From assembly GCA_041645025.1 (NCBI GenBank), contig JBAZQV010000043.1:1-7183 (forward strand): a stretch of 7,183 nt of DNA. Reading direction: 5' to 3'. This stretch comes from GW2011-AR5 sp041645025 (GTDB lineage: Archaea; Aenigmatarchaeota; Aenigmatarchaeia; GW2011-AR5). Of the stretch, positions 1 through 4,366 are shown piece by piece (position 1 is the stretch's first letter; every line of letters begins with the position of its first letter). Made by a program: the position numbers and the translations under genes. The notes beneath the pieces are model-generated. The model was not told the origin of the DNA and did not search any database. It worked only from the letters and a program-made list of their open reading frames with translations.

Positions 1-2
1 AC

Positions 3-50
3 TTATAGCAAATCTCAATGATATTTGAACTTTTGTTGAGTTTGCTATAA
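3..50. repeat. Hairpin H1 of the left hairpin array
   Basis: An inverted repeat pairs bases 3-18 with 36-50. The stem is 15 bp with one bulged T at 13, and the loop is 17 nt. The loop contains TGATAT, which also occurs in the loop of the hairpin at 272-310 in the same orientation. It abuts the next hairpin with no spacer. No open reading frame of note covers it. Its role is unknown. Confidence 0.6.
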
Positions 51-95
51 AGGAGATCTCGTAATATTAAAGTTCATTTATTTGAGAGATCTCCT
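51..95. repeat. Hairpin H2 of the left hairpin array
   Basis: AGGAGATCTC (51-60) pairs perfectly with GAGATCTCCT (86-95), giving a 10-bp stem with a 25-nt loop. It follows H1 directly. The loop carries AAAGTTCA, which is also present in the reverse complement of the H1 loop, so the two may be a head-to-head pair. Beyond it, 96-169 shows only a 5-bp hairpin (107-119) and is otherwise AT-rich sequence in which I see nothing. Confidence 0.55.
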
Positions 96-170
96 ATTAA
101 AACTGACTTGCCTCGCAAGAAATAGTATTAACCAAATGTCAAAACCTTATCAGACTCTTCAACCAATTTA

Positions 171-314
171 TAGTTAACCAAGTAAAGAATCCGGATATTA
201 TAACTTGGTTCACTATACATGGTTAAGCAACGCTTAACCTGTACAGGTGAAACTTTGTTTCACCTTGTATGTGACCAACTTGTGTGATATCCAGAATATT
301 AAGTTGGTCAGCTA
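171..314. repeat. Imperfect 144-bp palindrome built of four hairpins
   Basis: The left arm (171-242) and the reverse complement of the right arm (243-314) align over 72 nt at roughly 70% identity, centred on the perfect palindrome CCTGTACAGG (238-247). Each arm holds a large hairpin (170-216; 272-310) with a 19-nt loop and a small hairpin (216-243; 242-269) with a 3-nt loop. Differences between the arms fall in matched stem pairs: G182-C204 against a flipped pair, A176-T210 against G-C, T224-A236 against G-C, and G227-C233 against A-T. The large loops share a CYGGATAT core. The right arm and part of the left overlap the 3' end of the DsrE-like gene. Function is unknown. Confidence 0.7.
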
Positions 315-600
315 TAAGCATTTCTTCCATTGTAGAAACTGGGCAAATCCTGCTTTCTCCTTTTTGCCTTATCTGCAAGCAAGTTCCACAAGCAAGAACG
401 ATGCCTTTATTTTTTACAAACTTTTTGACGGAACCTTCAAGGAGAGGGAATCTATCATCTTTTAGATCCTCAATTTCAACGCCTTTGCCAAGCAAAAATA
501 TCTTTATCATATGGCCGCTTTTGAGTGCTTCATTGCCAAACCTGAAGCAGTTCCAAACACTTTCAGCTTCATTTGTATTCAATATAACGCCTATCTTCAT
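223..600 (-). CDS. DsrE-like sulfur-relay family protein with an atypical C-terminus
   Basis: A 125-residue cytoplasmic protein resembling small DsrE/YchN-type proteins. The N-terminal strand MKIGVILNT is followed by a helix ending near residue 30, a second strand (IKIFLLGKGV, 33-42) and the cysteine motif ACGTCLQIR (70-78), where family members can carry a persulfide. ICPVSTMEEM (85-94) is also family-like. The family normally ends with one more helix and strand (often WADKV-like). Here residues 96-125 instead are encoded by hairpins of the left array, and the stop lies inside a hairpin stem, so the C-terminus looks replaced. The start is 3 nt after the upstream DUF302 stop, with AGGTGA as ribosome site overlapping that stop, so the two are translationally coupled. 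Likely sulfur trafficking or persulfide sensing; the exact substrate is not visible. Whether the product folds is uncertain. Confidence 0.75.
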   Translation of the reverse strand: MKIGVILNTNEAESVWNCFRFGNEALKSGHMIKIFLLGKGVEIEDLKDDRFPLLEGSVKKFVKNKGIVLACGTCLQIRQKGESRICPVSTMEEMLIADQLNILDITQVGHIQGETKFHLYRLSVA

Positions 601-603
601 ACT

Positions 604-993
604 TCACCTCGCGTTGTCTACCATCTCAATAATATCTCTTTCCACCTCCTCGGCTTCTTTTTTGCTTACTTCTGGAAAGAATTGCGATATCATGGTCGGC
701 TTCATCCCGATAATTTTTATTTTCCCATTCTCTTCCAAAACATTGATTTTGCATGGCATACAAAGAGAAATTAATCTGTTCTTCTTTAGAAATTGGTCTG
801 CATATTTCCCAGAACAAATCTCAATTATTTTTAACGGTTTTTGCTCAAACCCTTTTGCAGCTAATCTTTCCTTTACATCATAAATCTGAAACAAAACCCA
901 GCCTTTTTGCTCTACTGCTTTCAAAACCGAAACAACTGCTTCATCAAAACTCTTTTCTGTTTCAACAATATATGCAAAATCATTTACATCCAT
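604..993 (-). CDS. DUF302 domain protein
   Basis: A 129-residue soluble protein with DUF302-like features: an N-terminal strand and helix with SFDEAVVSVLKAVEQKGW (15-32), then IYDVKERLAAKGF (37-49), a central strand ending in Cys60, and the Cys-Met-Pro-Cys motif (78-81) in SLCMPCKINV followed by a hairpin strand and GMKPTMIS. The two close cysteines could bind metal or cycle redox state, though no biochemical function is established for the family. DUF302 genes commonly sit beside DsrE-type and other sulfur genes, as here. The start at 993 is supported by a strong Shine-Dalgarno GAGGTGG (997-1004) and by about 47 nt of spacing from the upstream gene. A TATA-like ATATAT (1017-1024) might give an extra internal promoter, but a transcript from it would begin too close to the start to include the ribosome site. 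Confidence 0.8.
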   Translation of the reverse strand: MDVNDFAYIVETEKSFDEAVVSVLKAVEQKGWVLFQIYDVKERLAAKGFEQKPLKIIEICSGKYADQFLKKNRLISLCMPCKINVLEENGKIKIIGMKPTMISQFFPEVSKKEAEEVERDIIEMVDNAR

Positions 994-1040
994 AGTTCCA
1001 CCTCTGTTTGGTTAAAGATATATTTTCTTTCCTGTCTATT

Positions 1041-1646
1041 TTATTTTTTGCCATAAAAATCTCTCCATAATTTTATAATCCAAAGGTAAACCAAAAGTAT
1101 TAATCCGATCAGTAGTATAACATAGAGAACGTTTAGAAAATTCCAATATCCAAAATATCCCATCAACCCTGAGCCCATCGTGTTTATACCACCAGAACCC
1201 ATCATATTATTTCCCATCATCATATTCATCATACTTCCACCCATCATGCCACTATCCATCATATTTTGAGGCATTGGCGCGTTAGGTTCGCAGCTGCTCA
1301 TTCGCTTGCCCATCGCGATATGCATTTGTTCTTCCCCCTGTTCTCCCATCATTGATTTCATCATTTCATTCATGGCAATGTGCCTCGAAGTATCCCCAAT
1401 GGATTGACCCATAAAATATTCGCCAATTTTCTCAAAATCTGCGTCTTTGAGTTGCGAACAGGTAACTGTTTTGTTGTTTAGGTTGTCCAAAAACTGTTTA
1501 CCTTCTTGCTCTTCCTGTTGCTGGCTTTGTATAGTAGCATTATCTGGAGAGGAATTCAGAAACCCCATCATCCCTTGGACAGAGACAGAATTAATTGAGC
1601 TAAATATAATAAAGAGCAAAATTATTATAAAAAATATTTTTCCCAT
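1041..1646 (-). CDS. Secreted methionine-rich, membrane-anchored protein, putative metal binder
   Basis: A 201-residue protein. Residues 4-24 form a hydrophobic signal or anchor (FFIIILLFIIF). A Gln/Glu-rich linker (40-52) follows, then a compact domain (about 60-120) with Cys63, a GEYFMGQ motif (75-81), MHIAMGKRM (108-116) and Cys119. Residues 125-162 are a low-complexity stretch dominated by Met, Gly and Asn. A strong transmembrane helix (about 170-192) is followed by a basic tail, so the Met-rich part should face outside. Clusters of exposed methionine are typical of Cu(I)/Ag(I) carriers, hence a copper or soft-metal role is inferred; I recognise no named family. The start is 3 nt beyond the ArsR stop with GGGGTG as ribosome site inside the ArsR gene, showing tight co-expression. 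An alternative is a structural surface protein. Confidence 0.65.
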   Translation of the reverse strand: MGKIFFIIILLFIIFSSINSVSVQGMMGFLNSSPDNATIQSQQQEEQEGKQFLDNLNNKTVTCSQLKDADFEKIGEYFMGQSIGDTSRHIAMNEMMKSMMGEQGEEQMHIAMGKRMSSCEPNAPMPQNMMDSGMMGGSMMNMMMGNNMMGSGGINTMGSGLMGYFGYWNFLNVLYVILLIGLILLVYLWIIKLWRDFYGKK

Positions 1647-1649
1647 GTT

Positions 1650-1970
1650 TTACACCCCTAAACTTTCAACAATCTTTCCATTTTTCTTTAACCTTTCGCT
1701 TAAAACCTCTCTGATTATATCAAACGCTTTGATGATTTTCGGATTTGTAAGTTTGTAATAGATATTTTTGCCTTTCCTATTCGACGTAACGATACCTTTA
1801 GACTTCATGATTGACAAATGCTGAGAAATATTTGCTTGGCTTAATTTTGTTTTCTCTATTAATTCAGTGACCGAAAGCTCTTTATCTCTCAGTAGGTTCA
1901 AGATCTCCAGCCTAGTTGAATTTGAAAAAACCTTACATATTTCAGCGTGAATTTTATACAGTTCTTTCAT
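1650..1970 (-). CDS. ArsR-family winged-helix transcriptional repressor
   Basis: A 106-residue protein of usual ArsR/SmtB length. Helix 1 has EICKVFSNSTRLEILNLL (10-27), the helix-turn-helix runs from LSVTELIEK to the recognition helix SQANISQHLSIMK (44-56), and the wing is GIVTSNRKGKNIYYKL (59-74). A C-terminal dimer helix follows. Only one cysteine (Cys12) is present, so the classic metal sites with paired cysteines are missing; sensing could use Cys12 across the dimer (persulfide or oxidation) or another ligand. It is the first gene of the four-gene operon. Its ATG lies about 26 nt after a BRE/TATA box, so the mRNA is probably leaderless. A palindrome in the promoter suggests that it represses its own operon. 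Confidence 0.88.
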   Translation of the reverse strand: MKELYKIHAEICKVFSNSTRLEILNLLRDKELSVTELIEKTKLSQANISQHLSIMKSKGIVTSNRKGKNIYYKLTNPKIIKAFDIIREVLSERLKKNGKIVESLGV

Positions 1971-1976
1971 AATAAC

Positions 1977-1996
1977 ATATTAGAATATTCTTATAT
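1977..1996 (-). promoter_or_regulatory. Probable ArsR operator
   Basis: A 20-bp sequence matching its own reverse complement at 18 of 20 positions, with the perfect core AGAATATTCT (1981-1990 region). It lies between the TATA box and the expected transcription start of the repressor operon, where bound ArsR dimer would block initiation. Size and symmetry fit ArsR-family operators. AT-rich promoters can give such palindromes by chance, but 18/20 is strong. Confidence 0.6.
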
Positions 1997-2010
1997 TTAA
2001 ATACCTTTCG
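1991..2010 (-). promoter_or_regulatory. BRE/TATA promoter of the arsR-dsrE operon
   Basis: Read on the minus strand, CGAAAGG (BRE-like, 2004-2010) runs into TATTTAAATATAA (TATA box, about 1991-2003). The box centre is about 27 bases from the ArsR ATG, which predicts a leaderless or nearly leaderless mRNA, as is common for first genes in archaea. Confidence 0.65.
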
Positions 2011-2075
2011 GTTAAAAACAACGGCAGGAGATATTTACCTACAATAAGTTAACAGAACCCAGAAAGATTATTTTT

Positions 2076-3752
2076 TTAATTAATAGCAACAGGGCTGCTG
2101 CCAGCATGCCATGACTGGCGCGGTCGTATCCGGACTTTGTAGAGCCGCTCGGAGTTGTCGTCAAGAATTATTGCGACGCCCTTCAGCTTCGGGAGCTCGT
2201 TGATGTATTTTCCGATGTCGTATAGCAGGTAAGTTTGCATTATGGCCTTTAGCGCATCGACATCGTTCTTTGCAGTGAGGCGGTGGGAAATTATCATATC
2301 CGTCTGCGCAAGAGCATCGGGATGCAGCTTTTCAGGTCGCTGCGTCGCCAGGACAAGCGTGATTCCTGGCTGCCTGCCTTCCTTAACTATCCGGTTCAGC
2401 GGTTCTGTTGCCGATGTTATTCCATCGCTGGGCAGAAAATTGTGGGCCTCGTCGATGAATATCCATGGCATGGGCGTCCGTTTTATCGTTGCTATTTCTA
2501 TCTCAGCCAGTTCCTCCTTACGGCGCGCTTCCACACGCTCCAGGAAAATTTTTTTACTCACCAGCCCGACAAGCAGCGTGCGCACATTCTGCGGCGTCAG
2601 GCTGATATCAAGGATGGTCATCTTTCCCGGCTCGAGAAGCGGCGGGACGCGGGAGCTTCCAAAGATTCCCCAGCTCTTGGCAGCTTCAAACCTGTTCTCC
2701 AATGCGAGCTTTTCGTTTTCGAAGCCCTCGCTGGATTTTATGGATTTTATTATGTCATCAATGGAGTAGTTGCCGGACAGCTTCGTAATAGAGCGCTGCA
2801 TCAGTATGCCCAGCGGCTCGTTCGGGTTAAGGTCAAAGACGCCCAGCCAATCTTCTGCCGAGATGTCAGAAGGCGCAAAGGAGAATGTTTCGTCAAAATC
2901 AACGCCGGCTGACCTGAAGGTTTTTTCCTGGCCCTCGGGCACATATACATCAACATTGAAACCGGACGGCTTCATTTCCCATGCGTTGAGCAGTGTGGCA
3001 TCCTTTTCTGATGGCGACTTCATGGTCCAATATATGCCCTGGGTGTCCACAACAATCCCGCACAGATTTTTCCTGATGTGGGGCGGCAGCTTGAGCATTT
3101 CTTCCATTATGACGCCCATGGTAAAGGAATTATGAACAATTATGTCATTAGCGATAAAATTATGATATTCAGGAACAGATATGTCATAGACCTCAAAACT
3201 GCCTTCAAGTGATTCGACAGAAACTATTGTGTCCAGAAAAATAGAGCTAATTAACAATGCCTGATTATTTGATTTAGAGACGTTTACGTCGGTGACAACT
3301 ATCTGCGAACCAATTAATAAATCGGCAGCAGGTTTCCAACCGTGCTGGGTAAGAAGCGGGTGCTCGGATGTAAGCTCTATTTCGCGCCCTGTTGAAAGCT
3401 TTATTTTCAGCATATGATTGACGTTCCTTTTGTAGAAATGAGATTTTTTCGCAGGAACTATTCTACCTTCTTTATTTAGGGCGAGAACACGTTTGTTTAT
3501 TTTTTCTAATTCTTTTATGGGTACAACTGAATTATCTTCTAGCCTAATTAAAGTAGAGCTACTTATGCATTTGCCTTCTCCTCTCTTGCCGCTTATTGTT
3601 ATTATGTGCGGCCGCAGCACGTCGAGCAGCACTGGCGTTGTCATATGGGTATCTTCGCCGGTGCCGACCAGATGCTTGCCCATGAAAAGAGTTCCGGTGG
3701 TGCCGTACTTTTTCGTGTCGTCCTCGTCGCGGCCTACAATCACTTCTGGCAT
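2076..3752 (-). CDS. HerA-like (DUF87/FtsK-HerA superfamily) ATPase containing an intein
   Basis: An intein precursor of 558 residues from ATG at 3752; an in-frame TTG 6 nt upstream would give 560. Excising the 147-residue intein leaves a 411-residue ATPase. Numbered from the ATG: Walker A GKRGEGK (55-61) is completed by Ser209 after the intein; Walker B is WIFIDEAH (430-437); ATQRP (469-473) and SHRLT (489-493) follow, all typical of HerA/DUF87 hexameric DNA translocases. The N-terminal part before the P-loop is only about 54 residues, so the protein seems shorter there than canonical HerA, which has a HAS-barrel. HerA works with NurA in end resection, but no nurA is visible here, and this may be a paralogue of unknown job. 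It is transcribed divergently from the OB-fold ssDNA-binding protein, suggesting a DNA-processing context. The ATPase cannot work until the intein splices. Extein DNA is markedly more GC-rich than the intein. Confidence 0.87.
   Translation of the reverse strand: MPEVIVGRDEDDTKKYGTTGTLFMGKHLVGTGEDTHMTTPVLLDVLRPHIITISGKRGEGKCISSSTLIRLEDNSVVPIKELEKINKRVLALNKEGRIVPAKKSHFYKRNVNHMLKIKLSTGREIELTSEHPLLTQHGWKPAADLLIGSQIVVTDVNVSKSNNQALLISSIFLDTIVSVESLEGSFEVYDISVPEYHNFIANDIIVHNSFTMGVIMEEMLKLPPHIRKNLCGIVVDTQGIYWTMKSPSEKDATLLNAWEMKPSGFNVDVYVPEGQEKTFRSAGVDFDETFSFAPSDISAEDWLGVFDLNPNEPLGILMQRSITKLSGNYSIDDIIKSIKSSEGFENEKLALENRFEAAKSWGIFGSSRVPPLLEPGKMTILDISLTPQNVRTLLVGLVSKKIFLERVEARRKEELAEIEIATIKRTPMPWIFIDEAHNFLPSDGITSATEPLNRIVKEGRQPGITLVLATQRPEKLHPDALAQTDMIISHRLTAKNDVDALKAIMQTYLLYDIGKYINELPKLKGVAIILDDNSERLYKVRIRPRQSWHAGSSPVAIN
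3129..3569 (-). mobile_element. Mini-intein inserted in the Walker A motif
   Basis: Encodes 147 residues beginning CISSSTLIRL and ending DIIVHN, followed by Ser as first C-extein residue. Block A has the nucleophile Cys1, block B is ELTSEHP with Thr67 and His70 of the intein, block F is VYDISVPEYHNF, and block G ends in His-Asn. All residues needed for protein splicing are present. There is no room for a homing endonuclease between blocks B and F (only about 50 residues), so it is a mini-intein that can no longer home by itself. The insertion splits GK|S of the P-loop, a favoured site in ATPase inteins. G+C is about 36% by hand count against about 50-62% in sampled extein stretches, which suggests acquisition from an AT-rich source. 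Confidence 0.92.
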
Positions 3753-3773
3753 GTTCAATTCAACTCTGTGTAA

Positions 3774-3845
3774 CGAATAAGTTTCCTTATTCGAAGATAA
3801 GTATCAATAAAGTATATGACAGCAGTTAATTAATAATTAATCTGC
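3774..3845. repeat. Two hairpins in the divergent HerA / OB-fold intergenic region
   Basis: The 203-bp gap between the divergent genes holds a perfect 8-bp hairpin with a 4-nt loop (3774-3793, CGAATAAG/CTTATTCG) and a second one at 3822-3845 (GCAG + TTAATT against AATTAA + CTGC with a bulged T). The first would lie in the 5' leader of the HerA mRNA if that starts from the TATA-like CATATAC around 3812-3818. They may be regulatory or members of the wider hairpin family; the AT-rich sequence of the second weakens it. Otherwise I see nothing in this gap besides the OB-fold promoter. Confidence 0.45.
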
Positions 3846-3923
3846 AAGGATTGTATCCAATAAAGACACGATTCGTCATACGTTTACTGGAAGCAATTCG
3901 CCTTACGCATTCGCTTAGTTCAA

Positions 3924-3932
3924 CTTTATATG
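3924..3932 (+). promoter_or_regulatory. TATA box of the OB-fold gene
   Basis: CTTTATATG is centred about 28 bases before the ATG at 3956, and no Shine-Dalgarno is present between them. This spacing predicts a leaderless mRNA, as for arsR. Confidence 0.5.
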
Positions 3933-3955
3933 TTTAATTATTCACTATTTTCTTT

Positions 3956-4240
3956 ATGAAAATATCAGATCTTAAGGACGGGGCCGGAAAAGTGGACATT
4001 GAGGCAAAGGTCATCGAGAAGGAAGCAGCCCGTGAAATAAACACAAAGTTCGGAAGAACCAAGGTTTGCAACACAGTTCTCGAGGACGATAGCGGCACTG
4101 TAGTTCTTGTTCTCTGGGGAGATGACATAGAAAAGATAAACCAGGGCGACACCGTTAAGATTGAGAACGGCTACACAAAGGAATGGAACGGCACGCTTCA
4201 GCTCAATGTCGGCAAGTACGGGAAGATAAGCGTTGTGTAA
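3956..4240 (+). CDS. Single OB-fold ssDNA-binding protein (SOSS-B/RPA-like)
   Basis: A 94-residue protein consisting of one OB-fold. It opens MKISDLKDGAGKVDIEAKV, the usual first strand of archaeal RPA and SOSS-B-like OB domains, followed by the FGRTKVCNTVLEDDSGTVVLVLWGD region (32-56), GDTVKIENGY (64-73) and EWNGTLQLNVGKYGKI (76-91). Trp54, Tyr73 and Trp77 are candidate base-stacking residues. There is no C-terminal zinc finger or second OB domain, and the short length matches the single-OB class. It probably binds single-stranded DNA or RNA in repair or replication; lying divergent to the HerA-like ATPase supports a DNA-repair context. The gene ends TAATAG. The start is fixed by the TATA spacing. 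Confidence 0.85.
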   Translation: MKISDLKDGAGKVDIEAKVIEKEAAREINTKFGRTKVCNTVLEDDSGTVVLVLWGDDIEKINQGDTVKIENGYTKEWNGTLQLNVGKYGKISVV

Positions 4241-4275
4241 TAGTAAAGAGCACAGATTCTGGAAATTTTTACTAT
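4240..4275. repeat. Hairpin after the OB-fold gene sharing the array loop motif
   Basis: ATAGTAAA (4240-4247) pairs perfectly with TTTACTAT (4268-4275), enclosing a 20-nt loop. The loop contains ATTCTGGA (4256-4263), the same 8-mer found in the loop of the hairpin at 272-310 read on the minus strand. It begins at the last base of the stop codon and has a run of five T at 4266-4270, so it may also serve in 3'-end formation. Confidence 0.5.
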
Positions 4276-4305
4276 GATTATTGCACTAGCTGTGGCTCCT
4301 TTTCG

Positions 4306-4325
4306 ATTAGGATTTTAACCCTAAT
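4306..4325 (+). terminator. Short hairpin in the OB-fold to beta-propeller gap
   Basis: ATTAGG (4306-4311) pairs with CCTAAT (4320-4325) around an 8-nt loop. It could be part of a termination or leader structure ahead of the beta-propeller gene. The stem is weak and a T-run is absent downstream. A TATA-like GATTATTA around 4332-4339 is the best promoter candidate for the next gene. Confidence 0.25.
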
Positions 4326-4366
4326 AAAACATGTGATTATTAAGCATCGCTGACAAATGAAATATT

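Noticed and set aside
170..314. Assembly or amplification artefact producing an inverted duplication
   Set aside because: Such artefacts give near-identical arms. These arms are only about 70% identical and their stem differences are compensated.
1..315. A CRISPR array
   Set aside because: There are no identical direct repeats with regular unique spacers; the units are diverged inverted hairpins with variable loops.
1..315. Integron attC sites (palindromic with bulged bases)
   Set aside because: No integrase, no cassette-like spacing of genes between sites, and no conserved core triplets at the hairpin bases.
284..883. A 199-residue plus-strand open frame over the DsrE and DUF302 genes
   Set aside because: It is low-complexity, Ser/Ile/Phe-rich, has no motif, and lies opposite two coupled genes with good ribosome sites.
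1447..1758. Plus-strand open frame of 103 residues over the Met-rich and ArsR genes
   Set aside because: Antisense shadow with no motif and no promoter or ribosome site.
2242..2912. Two long plus-strand open frames opposite the HerA-like gene
   Set aside because: They are antisense shadows in the GC-richer extein: no family resemblance, and the minus-strand frame carries Walker A, Walker B and intein motifs.
3129..3569. An insertion or frameshift that inactivates the ATPase
   Set aside because: The frame stays open and all intein splicing residues are present at exact borders, so splicing restores the P-loop.
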